From a virus: a stretch of 34,738 nt of DNA. Each line of letters opens with the position of its first letter. Position 1 is the stretch's first letter. This document shows, in pieces, positions 23,711 through 30,533 of this stretch. The translations under genes and the position numbers were made by a program. The stretch covers positions 1-34,738 of the IMG/VR virus record IMGVR_UViG_3300046812_000824, one strand, 5' to 3'. Under the pieces are notes generated by a model. That model saw nothing but the letters and a program-made list of their open reading frames with translations, made no database searches and was not told where the DNA came from.

Positions 23711-24160
23711 ATGAAGCTGGAAATCCTCTTGGCTCTTGGACTTTGTTTCTATCAGCCAAAGATTCCTACCCTGCCAGTAATCCACCACGACTTCCGTGTT
23801 TCTGCAATTGCAGAATTCGAACTCAAGCATCACTTCATACCCAATGACAACATCAAAGAAATCATCAAGGCCGCAGATAAGTGTGACCTTAATCCCGCCC
23901 TACTCGTTGCAATTGATTTGCAAGAGTCCAGTGGAGGACGGCACTACATACGAAGCACTAATAACGAATGGGGCTGGGCTTCAGATACCCGTTCCTTTGA
24001 ATCCGAAACAGCCGCTATTGATTACATTTCGGACAAACTCTGCAACGGGCATTATTACAAAGGAAAGCCTCTCACCGGCAAAATCCGAGCCTACAATCCT
24101 TCCCCCACCTACGCCCCAGCAATAATCAAATCAATTAACGAAATAAATTCATATGAATAA
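23711..24160 (+). CDS. Lysozyme-like endolysin with N-terminal hydrophobic segment
   Basis: ATG 23711 chosen (149 aa); an in-frame GTG at 23687 would add eight residues, and neither start has an SD. An N-terminal hydrophobic stretch (ILLALGLCFY) may be a signal-anchor. The core has LLVAIDLQESSGG, with Glu72 the likely catalytic acid, then NNEWGWASDTRSF and RAYNPSPTYA, as in goose-type or SLT-like lysozyme folds. It would cut peptidoglycan for release. It overlaps the next gene by eight bases. Confidence 0.75.
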   Translation: MKLEILLALGLCFYQPKIPTLPVIHHDFRVSAIAEFELKHHFIPNDNIKEIIKAADKCDLNPALLVAIDLQESSGGRHYIRSTNNEWGWASDTRSFESETAAIDYISDKLCNGHYYKGKPLTGKIRAYNPSPTYAPAIIKSINEINSYE

Positions 24161-24401
24161 CATCCTCGCTTTCCTCAAAGGAAAGAAAACTTACATCACA
24201 GTTGCAGCAGGAATCCTAACCCTGATTGCACTCAAACTCGGTTATGTCTCTGCCGACACAGCTCAGACCCTATTTGTCTTTGAAGGCTTCTCAGGTCTCG
24301 CAGCACTTCGGGCAGCGGTTGCAAATGAAGTCAACAGCGCCCTTGACCAGCTTGAAGTCGTACCGAATGCCCCGACTCCGGTCACACCCCCGACCGTTTA
24401 A
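24153..24401 (+). CDS. Holin-like membrane protein (82 aa)
   Basis: ATG inside the end of the lysozyme gene. MNNILAFLKGKKTYITVAAG is followed by a membrane helix (ILTLIALKLGYV) and a second amphipathic helix, then a Pro-rich tail (VVPNAPTPVTPPTV). The FLKGKKTYI start occurs in phage holin-like proteins. Its tight link to the lysozyme gene supports a lysis role. Confidence 0.6.
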   Translation: MNNILAFLKGKKTYITVAAGILTLIALKLGYVSADTAQTLFVFEGFSGLAALRAAVANEVNSALDQLEVVPNAPTPVTPPTV

Positions 24402-24540
24402 ATGTTCTATCTGTTACGCCCGTTTCTCTTCTCACCAATCTCTCAAAGAACACGGACGACAACACCGTCCCCCGCCAAAGTGTAAAAACTGCGGCAAGAT
24501 TCTCAAGACTCCGTTTGAACATTTTTATTCTTGCTTCTGA
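24367..24540 (+). CDS. C2H2 zinc-finger protein (57 aa) with second zinc knuckle
   Basis: The ATG at 24367 overlaps the holin-like gene. The product has a textbook C2H2 finger: C-x2-C-x3-F-x5-L-x2-H-x3-H (CSICYARFSSHQSLKEHGRQ + H), then a second C-x2-C (CKNCGKIL) and a closing FYSC. Such classical fingers are uncommon in phages. It probably binds DNA or RNA. The reading extends 139 bases beyond the previous gene, which supports it. Confidence 0.65.
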   Translation: MPRLRSHPRPFKCSICYARFSSHQSLKEHGRQHRPPPKCKNCGKILKTPFEHFYSCF

Positions 24541-24542
24541 CC

Positions 24543-24560
24543 CTCTTCTTTCTTGAAGAG
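24543..24560. terminator. Hairpin CTCTTC/GAAGAG after zinc-finger gene
   Basis: Perfect six-base arms (24543-24548, 24555-24560) with a six-base loop begin two bases after the zinc-finger stop. The following bases ATTTGCATTT are only weakly T-rich, so termination is uncertain. Confidence 0.35.
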
Positions 24561-24648
24561 ATTTGCATTTCTCCTTTCCTCGCGTTGCTGCGGGGAATTG
24601 GGGCAAGGCCATAAACCAGATTTAAAGGCCCTCCGTAGCCTTTGAAAT

Positions 24649-24673
24649 TTGTGACCTCACCTCAATTTCACAA
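24649..24673. repeat. Inverted repeat TTGTGA...TCACAA overlapping an SD
   Basis: TTGTGA (24649-24654) and TCACAA (24668-24673) run into the SD AAGGAGGT (24672-24679) of the next gene. GAAATT and AATTTC nearby can pair in an alternative way. This may be an operator or an RNA hairpin that hides the RBS. Confidence 0.35.
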
Positions 24674-24685
24674 GGAGGTAAACAT

Positions 24686-25093
24686 GTGTGCCAACACTCC
24701 GGTTTTCATCCTGTCCGTGGTTGCGTCGAAAGACTCAATTACAAACAAAAACAGATAGACACCGACTTTTACGACCTACGCACCAGATTCGCTCAAGGTT
24801 ATCCCGCTTCTGGCCCCGTTCCTCCACTCTCACCCAATTATCTGAGCGGCCTACTTGCAGCCATCATCGAAGAGGCCCCAAAACAGCTTCGCGAATTCAA
24901 GCAGCAGCTTGCAGATTGTCTGCATTGGGAATTGCAACGTCACGGCGAACACATTTGCGCAGGTTACGAAATATCAGAATCCACCATCCGCGCTCTTTAT
25001 GCCGGAATAGGAGGTGATAATGCCCCGCAGGCACTTAACCAAAAACCCCAAGACCCAGCTTCCGCAATCAATCTTCATTCCTTGCATGAATGA
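24686..25093 (+). CDS. Hypothetical protein (135 aa)
   Basis: GTG at 24686 preceded by AAGGAGGT at proper spacing. An ATG two bases earlier gives only 24 codons. The N-terminus MCQHSGFHPVRGC has Cys and His that could bind metal. The centre is helical (LSGLLAAIIEEAPKQLREFK, QLADCLHWELQRH). The gene overlaps the next by 74 bases. Not recognised. First member of an SD-driven rightward operon up to the terminator at 25976. Confidence 0.65.
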   Translation: MCQHSGFHPVRGCVERLNYKQKQIDTDFYDLRTRFAQGYPASGPVPPLSPNYLSGLLAAIIEEAPKQLREFKQQLADCLHWELQRHGEHICAGYEISESTIRALYAGIGGDNAPQALNQKPQDPASAINLHSLHE

Positions 25094-25241
25094 GTGTGGA
25101 AAGAACATTGAAGTCACACCGGCCATGCAAGAGCGTTATTTAATCTCTCGCAATCCGGTCATTGTTGACCCAACCCTCTACATCACTTGCTGTGAGTGCG
25201 CTTTTGGCCTCACAAGTGAACAACTGTTACAGGAGAACTAG
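25020..25241 (+). CDS. Small zinc-ribbon-like protein (73 aa)
   Basis: ATG 25020 with a very good SD (GGAGGTGA). The product has C-x3-C near residue 23 (PCMNECGKNIEV) and C-x-x-C near residue 58 (CCECAFGL), consistent with a zinc ribbon. The first 15 residues are basic. It sits between two operon partners, and function is unknown. Confidence 0.65.
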   Translation: MPRRHLTKNPKTQLPQSIFIPCMNECGKNIEVTPAMQERYLISRNPVIVDPTLYITCCECAFGLTSEQLLQEN

Positions 25242-25251
25242 GAGGTAATCT

Positions 25252-25968
25252 TTGGAAGGTCTCATGGTCCACACTGGCGCAAGCAAATTAGGGCGCCAGG
25301 ACTTGCTTGCACTCCCAACGCCGGAAGGAACAACAACCCACCGGCCCATCCCTCACGCAAAAGTGATTGAAGGTCTTCTTGAATCGCTTTCTTACCGGAA
25401 GTTAAACGTCGTGCGAGACGAGTACGCGGTGACAAAAGACTCAATGCGTATGTTTGGCTTTCTCGAACTTGAAATTGAGGAGTCAGGCGTTCGCATCTCT
25501 TTGGGAGTCCGGAACTCCCACGACAAATCGTTCTCGCTTGGCCTTACTGTCGGCTTCCGAGTCCTGGTATGCGACAACCTTTCCTTCTTTGGCGACTACT
25601 CGCCAGTGATGCGAAAGCACACGAAAAACCTTGTCCTCGATGAAGTTATTGGAGGCGCGCTCGAAAAGATGCAGCGGAATTTCAAGCCGCTCATCCAACA
25701 AGTCGATGTCTGGAAGAATCACAGCCTCTCAGATAACGATGCGCGCTTGCTCATCTACAAGGCGTTTGTCGAAGACGGCGCAGCCCTTCCCAAGCACCTT
25801 TTGAAAGACGTGCATCGCCATTACTTTGAGCCAGAGTACGAAGACTTCAAACCCCGCAACCTGTGGAGTTTGCAAAACGGATTTACTTCCGCAATAAAAA
25901 AGCTGGAACCAGTTCCACAGTTCCAGGCCGCGACGGAAGTTGCCACATATTTCAACAGCCTCAATTAA
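25252..25968 (+). CDS. DUF932-family phage/plasmid protein
   Basis: TTG start at 25252 close behind GGAGGT; an ATG at 25264 is an alternative. 238 residues with the family-like core LGVRNSHDKSFSLGLTVGFR followed by VLVCDNLSFFGD. DUF932 proteins are frequent on plasmids and phages and their biochemical role is unsettled. The gene ends at a strong terminator, closing the operon from 24686. Confidence 0.8.
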   Translation: MEGLMVHTGASKLGRQDLLALPTPEGTTTHRPIPHAKVIEGLLESLSYRKLNVVRDEYAVTKDSMRMFGFLELEIEESGVRISLGVRNSHDKSFSLGLTVGFRVLVCDNLSFFGDYSPVMRKHTKNLVLDEVIGGALEKMQRNFKPLIQQVDVWKNHSLSDNDARLLIYKAFVEDGAALPKHLLKDVHRHYFEPEYEDFKPRNLWSLQNGFTSAIKKLEPVPQFQAATEVATYFNSLN

Positions 25969-25975
25969 GGCACTC

Positions 25976-26001
25976 GACCACCTAACCAGTGGTCTTTTTT
26001 T
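25976..26001 (+). terminator. Rho-independent terminator after the DUF932-like gene
   Basis: GACCAC (25976-25981) pairs with GTGGTC (25989-25994), with a seven-base loop, followed by TTTTTTT. Strong and well placed, eight bases after the stop. Confidence 0.92.
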
Positions 26002-26030
26002 ATCGTGTAAAATGCAAACGGGGGAAAGAC

Positions 26031-26258
26031 ATGCAGAGGAAAATGCAACCATGGATGTATTTGATTGCCATTCTTGATAATGGCAAAATTGAATCAGTTG
26101 ATGGCGCGCCGCTAAATGAAGGTGCATATCACGATATGGAAGACGAAGAAGAGTTTTTTGAACAGGTAGGGGAAGAAGGCTGGGAATTTGTTGGCAGTAT
26201 TCCAACCCCAATATCCGGCAGAACCAAATTATATTTCAAACAGCCAATACTTGAATAA
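26031..26258 (+). CDS. Small acidic hypothetical protein (75 aa)
   Basis: ATG 26031 with GGGGGA upstream; a second ATG at 26043 is possible. The product contains MYLIAILDNGKIESVDGAPL, an acidic run (DMEDEEEFFEQ), and GEEGWEFVGSIPTP followed by GRTKLYFKQP. The EGWEFVGxIPTP ... LYFK pattern recurs in small phage and bacterial proteins of unknown function. It is a stand-alone gene between two terminators. Confidence 0.7.
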   Translation: MQRKMQPWMYLIAILDNGKIESVDGAPLNEGAYHDMEDEEEFFEQVGEEGWEFVGSIPTPISGRTKLYFKQPILE

Positions 26259-26270
26259 TTCTGAGTTAGT

Positions 26271-26302
26271 AAAAAGCGTCCAGAACGGGTCTGAAACGCT
26301 TT
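26271..26302 (-). terminator. Rho-independent terminator for the leftward gene at 26341
   Basis: Read leftward, AAAGCGT and ACGCTTT form a perfect stem, with CAGA/TCTG inside, followed by a T tract. It lies 39 bases downstream of the leftward stop at 26341 and may also serve the rightward gene ending at 26258. Confidence 0.75.
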
Positions 26303-26340
26303 AAAACGCTCTAGGACGAGCGAAAATGCTTCTTGAGGGT

Positions 26341-26517
26341 CTAATTGCCCTCTTTCTCTTGTGGCTCACGGATTTGCAGCTTGCCGTCCAGGGGAATGTA
26401 ATTCAGCACAACATTGAGGCTGCCGTCTCTATTTTCAAAAGCCGCGCCAATGCGTGTCCAAAAATCTTTGTCTTTGTGCCGATTAATCCCGTAAACGGCC
26501 AGAGTTTTGCCGGCCAT
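26341..26517 (-). CDS. Conserved small phage protein (58 aa)
   Basis: ATG 26517 with AGGAGG a few bases upstream. The product MAGKTLAVYGINRHKDKDFW then TRIGAAFENRDGSLNVVLNY and IPLDGKLQIREP is a recognised type of small phage protein (fWtriGaAFxNkDGS...lPldGKlqiR). Function is not known. It was hidden in the opposite-strand region without a long open frame. It is convergent with the gene at 26031. Confidence 0.8.
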   Translation of the reverse strand: MAGKTLAVYGINRHKDKDFWTRIGAAFENRDGSLNVVLNYIPLDGKLQIREPQEKEGN

Positions 26518-26698
26518 TCATTATTTCCTCCTTCAGCAAGCCGACGTTCTTGACTCACTGAAGAGTGCTGGCGAAATCTCATACACCGCTCTAGACCTTC
26601 CTAGGATGTCGCGGATGGCTTGGGGAATGACCCTGTGAAATTCAGCCGTCAGGTTTTAACACCAGCACAACTCAAAGAACCAATTACAATATGCAAAT

Positions 26699-27007
26699 AT
26701 GAAAACGTTAGACCAACAGTTAGACGAATTGCAGGAAACGCTTGCCAATCTTTACGCAGGCATACACGAGTTGGATGATGAAGGTAAAAAGAAGCGACAG
26801 GCTTCGATTGAAAGAATATTGGAAAGTCAGCGCAAGAAATTCAATCCTGACGAAATCAAAAACATCGAAGAGCATTTGAAGAACTTGGAGCCGCACTCGA
26901 AACTCATCGGCAACAGGGACAAGAATTCAGATGAGCTGGTGCCAGATGTGAACATGCGTCTACATGAACGCTATAAGATTCTCAAAATGCTTCTGAAGAA
27001 AAAATGA
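26699..27007 (+). CDS. Charged coiled-coil protein (102 aa)
   Basis: ATG with no SD; TACAAT lies about ten bases upstream. The whole product is charged helix (KTLDQQLDELQETLANLYAG, RQASIERILESQRKKF, DEIKNIEEHLKNLE). A coiled-coil is likely. Not recognised. The stop is followed by the inverted repeat at 27009-27041. Confidence 0.55.
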   Translation: MKTLDQQLDELQETLANLYAGIHELDDEGKKKRQASIERILESQRKKFNPDEIKNIEEHLKNLEPHSKLIGNRDKNSDELVPDVNMRLHERYKILKMLLKKK

Positions 27008-27041
27008 CACCCTCTGGGCCACGAACGGGTTTACAGAGGGT
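26998..27041 (-). terminator. Leftward terminator with T tract inside the facing gene
   Basis: ACCCTCTG (27009-27016) and CAGAGGGT (27034-27041) form an eight-base perfect stem. Read leftward, it is followed within a few bases by a six-T tract that lies over the last codons of the rightward gene. It would stop transcripts from the leftward genes starting at 27728. Confidence 0.65.
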
Positions 27042-27089
27042 CGATACTCCTTCACCACGCTCACAGCCCGCAGAACGCCAAGCGTTCTC

Positions 27090-27296
27090 TCACGCCAATC
27101 CCATAAAAATCTTTATTCGCTCTTCTTCGTGCTTGTAATCCTTGTTTTCCCGAATCTCCCAGAAGCGATTTGCCAACCGTGCACCCTTCGCATCCCCGTA
27201 TATTCGGATTAGGTCCGCTTTCAGGATTTCAAAATATTTAGAACGCTGGCTGCTTTCCGTCTTCCGGTATTCCTCCGGCAGTAGTGCTTTTCTCAT
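27090..27296 (-). CDS. Hypothetical protein (68 aa)
   Basis: ATG inside the end of the DUF6378-like gene, with 59 bases of overlap. Charged, helical product (KADLIRIYGDAKGARLANRF and then WEIRENKDYKHEEERIKIFM). Not recognised. The overlap and the open frame in a coding context support it. Confidence 0.6.
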   Translation of the reverse strand: MRKALLPEEYRKTESSQRSKYFEILKADLIRIYGDAKGARLANRFWEIRENKDYKHEEERIKIFMGLA

Positions 27297-27573
27297 TTTG
27301 GTTTGGGTTTTCGTATATCAACATTTCAAGAGTTCGCGCATATCCCGCAATGTCAGTCAGGTTATCGAGTTTGTGTTTGTTTGCTTCACGAGAGACCTTG
27401 ACCAGCACCATCATTATCGGAACATCTCTGGCTTCCAACTCGACATCGGGAAATCGCGCTGATAGATATGCTGACCACAGTTTTGCAACGCGCCTAAAGT
27501 CTGGCCCCGGATGGCCGTATGAATCGCGTCTCTCGCCGCCCGTTATTTCGTTTGCTTGTTCGAGGATGTTCAT
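27238..27573 (-). CDS. DUF6378-like phage protein (111 aa)
   Basis: ATG 27573 is supported by an ATGA overlap with the gene upstream. The motifs ILEQANEITGGERRDSYGHP, then DVPIMMVLVKVSREANKHKL and DNLTDIAGYARTLEML, match a widespread phage family with DUF6378. Its role is unknown, though its place near nucleotide-metabolism genes in many phages suggests a link to DNA synthesis. The C-terminal tail is variable. Confidence 0.8.
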   Translation of the reverse strand: MNILEQANEITGGERRDSYGHPGPDFRRVAKLWSAYLSARFPDVELEARDVPIMMVLVKVSREANKHKLDNLTDIAGYARTLEMLIYENPNQNEKSTTAGGIPEDGKQPAF

Positions 27574-27728
27574 TCGTTTATTCCGCATAATACCCCAGTC
27601 ATCAAAAGAGCTAGGGGCAGTGTTGGTAAAAATAAAAAGAACCAGTAGCTAGAATTGAAATGGTTGTATAGCCCAACGGAAAACATTGTGAACCAAACTG
27701 ACCAAAAACTTGTGATGATGTATTTCAT
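27570..27728 (-). CDS. Small membrane protein (52 aa)
   Basis: ATG 27728 chosen; longer starts add non-hydrophobic residues. Two hydrophobic segments (YIITSFWSVWFTMFSVGL and YWFFLFLPTLPLALLMTGVL). It couples to the DUF6378-like gene by an ATGA overlap. No SD. Function is unknown. It heads the leftward run ending at the terminator near 27000. Confidence 0.6.
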   Translation of the reverse strand: MKYIITSFWSVWFTMFSVGLYNHFNSSYWFFLFLPTLPLALLMTGVLCGINE

Positions 27729-27915
27729 TTGTGTTTCGTTAGAAAGAAGAGGAATGGCGAGGATTTCGCCGCTATATCGCAATGAGAGCGGCTCTGTCAC
27801 CTCTGCCAGCCGTCCGGCTAACACCTAAGCAGCTTGAGACGATGCTCTTATCTGCCACATTCCTCTGCTAGAGGTGCGATTACGAATACGTCCAGAAACC
27901 CACAATCGCGACCCC

Positions 27916-27948
27916 GAGCAGAAGAGGGGAACAGGGTCGAATCTGCTC
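27916..27948. repeat. Inverted repeat GAGCAGA...TCTGCTC
   Basis: Seven-base perfect arms (27916-27922, 27942-27948) with a 19-base loop in the 230-base gap 27729-27958, which holds no gene I can support. No T tract follows, so a stem-loop of other purpose or an operator is possible. It lies downstream of the possible ssDNA-binding gene. Confidence 0.35.
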
Positions 27949-27958
27949 CCCGCAGATG

Positions 27959-28465
27959 CTAGACAGGCAAGCCGTCTGTAGAAGGTGTTTGTGTTTGTTT
28001 TTGCTGAATCAATTTAGCAACTTCCTCGACAGGCTTTTCTTTAGCCAGGGCGTCGATTGCTTCTTGAGGCACATCAGAATTGGACCGCGCCGCGGTCACC
28101 GTGTACTTAACATCTTTGCTGCCGGCATTCTTCGCATCAATCAGCAAGTCGTAAGGCATTGGGACGGCCGTAAATGCGTAATCAGGTTTGGACTGATATG
28201 CCGCAATAGAGCGCACGATTGTCATTGGCAAGAACGCAAGCCTCAAAGCGTTTTCCGAGAAAACCCACAGCCAGGTCACGAATTTGACATTGGTACTGAC
28301 CTCGCCGGTATCAGGATTTGTATATATATTTTGCAGCGGGAAAGAGGCTGATAAGACCCGGACTCTGTTTTCGCCTTCTTTGAACTTAAACTTATCGGAA
28401 CCCTTTCCGATATTGAACTCTTTTTCGGCGGCCTGTAAATCAGCGCCGAAGTTTACTTCTGTCAT
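27959..28465 (-). CDS. Possible ssDNA-binding protein
   Basis: 168 residues. The N-terminal part KFKFKEGENRVRVLSASFPL then VKFVTWLWVFSENALRLAFL has the layout of phage OB-fold-like SSB proteins. The middle (PMPYDLLIDAKNAGSKDVKY) is a pattern common to a phage family encoded near replication genes, and the C-terminal 35 residues are helical and Gln/Lys-rich. No SD. Assignment by pattern; another DNA-related role is possible. Confidence 0.55.
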   Translation of the reverse strand: MTEVNFGADLQAAEKEFNIGKGSDKFKFKEGENRVRVLSASFPLQNIYTNPDTGEVSTNVKFVTWLWVFSENALRLAFLPMTIVRSIAAYQSKPDYAFTAVPMPYDLLIDAKNAGSKDVKYTVTAARSNSDVPQEAIDALAKEKPVEEVAKLIQQKQTQTPSTDGLPV

Positions 28466-28498
28466 TTGTTTCGTTTGTTAATTCTTCTGCTTTAAGTA

Positions 28499-28550
28499 TG
28501 GCATTTGCACAAAAGCTTGCAAGTCGCGGAAATGCCAGTAAAATTGGCAT
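28499..28550. promoter_or_regulatory. Three TGGCAT sites between divergent genes
   Basis: TGGCAT (28499-28504), ATGCCA (28532-28537) and TGGCAT (28545-28550) lie in the 105-base gap between divergent genes. The centre site can pair with either side (TGGCATTT/AAATGCCA, and ATGCCA/TGGCAT), so the layout is two overlapping inverted repeats. A repressor binding cooperatively, or an RNA switch, would fit. No good promoter boxes were identified. Confidence 0.45.
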
Positions 28551-28570
28551 CGCACCGGAGTTATCCACAA

Positions 28571-29116
28571 ATGACCGACATTTCGTCCACCGCTTGGTTT
28601 CCAGTTGTAACTCTGGTAGCCGGTTACATCATGAAAGCTATCTCTGACCGTCTTGACCACAGTCGCACTGTTCAGCGCGAACGTGAAAACCGCCGTGAGA
28701 CTCGCCGAATTCAAATCGCAGAACGCCGCGCCGATTTTCAACGCAAGAATCTACTTGACCTTCAAGAGGCGATTCAGGACCTTGCTCGCTCTTCAGGTGC
28801 AATAATTCACGCTGACACTATGAAATTCCGCGAAACTCAACAATGGAGAAGGCATCTACTCCCTGAAGACCTAAACCAAGCACAATTTGAGGCAACCCGA
28901 AAATGTATTCTGCTGATTGTTCGAATACGAAATGGTGAGATTAGGGAAATTGCTCAAATATTTCGTCTTGCGGCTCTCGATGCCTCAGATAGCCCAGATG
29001 AAGCAACGGCCCAAAAGAGAATGAACGCTGCCGTAGAGGATTTAAAAAAGGTCCATGAGCTTATCGGCGCGGAATTAAGAAAGCTGGACGACGATGAAGA
29101 GGCTAAGGACTCTTAG
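28571..29116 (+). CDS. Membrane-anchored coiled-coil protein (181 aa)
   Basis: ATG 28571 chosen over an upstream in-frame ATG. A short N-terminal hydrophobic segment (WFPVVTLVAGYIMKAISD) is followed by a strongly charged coiled-coil (RERENRRETRRIQIAERRAD, FQRKNLLDLQEAIQDLAR). This arrangement is known in a bacterial hypothetical family. It probably sits at the membrane with its coiled-coil in the cytoplasm. Function is unknown. Confidence 0.7.
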   Translation: MTDISSTAWFPVVTLVAGYIMKAISDRLDHSRTVQRERENRRETRRIQIAERRADFQRKNLLDLQEAIQDLARSSGAIIHADTMKFRETQQWRRHLLPEDLNQAQFEATRKCILLIVRIRNGEIREIAQIFRLAALDASDSPDEATAQKRMNAAVEDLKKVHELIGAELRKLDDDEEAKDS

Positions 29117-29127
29117 CGGCCAACTTT

Positions 29128-29382
29128 ATGCCCAACTTTATCCACATGCACATCGAATATTGTGAAGAATACAAGCGGCTACAACGCAAGCGAGATGAAG
29201 CGGGAAACGAGTACCGCTATTTTAAAAAGACCTATTGCGCAGGCCGCATGACAAGGGAACTGGAATCCGCGCTGGAGGCCGCAGCCGAACACCAGCGCAA
29301 GACAGGTCTAGACTTTATGAACCACCCGCAGACTTGTCCTGAATGCCAAGCCCTCAGGAACGCGCCACCCAAAAAAAGTTAA
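29128..29382 (+). CDS. Hypothetical protein (84 aa)
   Basis: ATG 29128, 11 bases after the previous stop. Helical, with YCEEYKRLQRKRDEAGNEYR and AAAEHQRKTGLDF, and a C-terminal CPEC. Cys residues at each end may bind metal. Probably co-transcribed with 28571. Not recognised. Confidence 0.65.
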   Translation: MPNFIHMHIEYCEEYKRLQRKRDEAGNEYRYFKKTYCAGRMTRELESALEAAAEHQRKTGLDFMNHPQTCPECQALRNAPPKKS

Positions 29383-29437
29383 GGCAAAGAGGCACAAGCG
29401 TTTGGCGCGGTTTTGTTCTGTCAGTTCGGTTTTATAG

Positions 29438-29710
29438 TTACGCTTCATTAAAAGGCGCTTCACAGAAAATTACAAAATCTTGCGGCCCAACTTCATCAAT
29501 CTGAAAACCAGTGCAAAGATGTCTGCTGCCGTCCGGTAAATCAATGTTAATCTCACGCCGTTCAAACCAGTCCCGCGCTTCTTCAGCAGTGGCGCGCTTG
29601 TTCCACGTCATAGCGTTCTCTTTTTCTTTTGCAAACAAAATATCCCAGCGGAAACCATGCTGCGCTTTTTCATCCGCGACGTTTTTGTAGGTCTTAACGT
29701 AAGCTTTCAC
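29438..29710 (-). CDS. Hypothetical protein (90 aa)
   Basis: GTG start at 29710 with GGGAG a few bases upstream. Mixed alpha/beta product (MKAYVKTYKNVADEK, RATAEEARDWFERR, and PDGSRHLCTGFQIDEVGPQD). Not recognised. The large RNA candidate lies just upstream on the other strand. Confidence 0.65.
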   Translation of the reverse strand: MKAYVKTYKNVADEKAQHGFRWDILFAKEKENAMTWNKRATAEEARDWFERREINIDLPDGSRHLCTGFQIDEVGPQDFVIFCEAPFNEA

Positions 29711-29755
29711 ATCATTCTCCCGCTCAGATGATACACCTCACCCTTTTCTCCAGGT

Positions 29756-30052
29756 AGCTGAAGCACGGTCGGCGAATATGTTTTCAGTTAACTCTTTGTG
29801 TCCTCTACCCAGGTCGGTATGGACTTGTCTTTCCTTCTGAGGTGGTCCGCTCGTTCTCCTAACCCAACCTGCCAGCATCTTGTTTAAGGAATACTTGTTG
29901 CTGTTTGCTCAGCACAGATTGGGCAGGGAGAAAGAACGAGGCAGAAGGGACGTAGGTTCCGATTCTTTAAAAACGCCGGGACGCTAAAACTCGCGTTTCT
30001 TAACTGAATTGTAAGCCGTAGGCTTCCGTAAAAGCTTTCAGCTTTTTATTTT
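29756..30052 (+). ncRNA. Multi-branched structured RNA candidate with terminator
   Basis: About 300 bases with no gene and a consistent fold. Closing helix TTCAGTTAA/TTAACTGAA (29783-29791, 30000-30008); hairpin GTCC-TACC/GGTA-GGAC (29800-29824); central rod TTCCTTCTG/CAGAAGGGA (29831-29839, 29942-29950), CTCGTTCT/AGAACGAG (29850-29857, 29933-29940), CCTGCC/GGCAGG (29868-29873, 29922-29927), TGCTG/CAGCA; hairpin AAACGC/GCGTTT (29971-29976, 29993-29998). Then AAGCC-GTA-GGCTT and AAAAGCT-TTC-AGCTTTT with T tract. A U-G pair in the central helix favours the plus strand. AGCTGAAGC (29756) can also pair with the terminator. Confidence 0.6.
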
Positions 30053-30077
30053 GATGTCTTGGAAATTAAAACCGCCG

Positions 30078-30112
30078 ACCAGAGCGGGGCAGCGGCTTGA
30101 ATTTGCTCTGGT
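30078..30112 (-). terminator. Hairpin ACCAGAGC/GCTCTGGT, possible leftward terminator
   Basis: Perfect eight-base arms (30078-30085, 30105-30112). Read leftward, a CCGC/GCGG stem overlaps and is followed by TTTTAATTT, so it may end the transcript of the gene at 30163-30456. The rest of 30053-30162 holds no gene. Confidence 0.45.
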
Positions 30113-30162
30113 TACATCTGAAAGAAGCATAGCAAATCACTTTCGGTTATTTCCACTAATTG

Positions 30163-30456
30163 CTACTGGATTCTTGGGGATAAGTTCGGGAAGGCCTGCT
30201 CTATCGCTTTGAAAACATCATCCGGGTCCATGTCTGGTTTGCGTTCAATCGTAACAAAACGCCCCTTTAGCCGCTCAGCCTCTTTTTCAAATCCGTTTTC
30301 AAACAAAATGATGACAACCTCGTCATCATTCTCAGCCCATTCTTCGACCTCATAAGCCGAATCAACAAAGGAGACATGGGTGTCATCCTCTCCGCGCAGG
30401 AAGTCCGCGAAGTCACTTGAATCAACTGTCAGGTCCGCCATGTAGAGAATGGTCAT
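30163..30456 (-). CDS. Hypothetical acidic protein (97 aa)
   Basis: ATG at 30456, or the ATG at 30441 giving MADLTVDSSDFADF. Acidic and mixed alpha/beta (GEDDTHVSFVDSAYEVEEWA, VVIILFENGFEKEAERLKGR). It reads like a small compact protein. Not recognised. No SD. Divergent from the gene at 30534 with the promoter region between. Confidence 0.55.
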   Translation of the reverse strand: MTILYMADLTVDSSDFADFLRGEDDTHVSFVDSAYEVEEWAENDDEVVIILFENGFEKEAERLKGRFVTIERKPDMDPDDVFKAIEQAFPNLSPRIQ

Positions 30457-30533
30457 ATGGGTGTGGATAAATATTCAATCACTTGCAATATCTTCCCTTT
30501 TTCGAGGGCTTGTCAAGCACTATCCTGCCCGCT

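Noticed and set aside
29940-29970. tRNA T-arm-like GGTTCCGATTC
   Set aside because: No acceptor stem, D arm or anticodon arm around it; it is part of the folded RNA.
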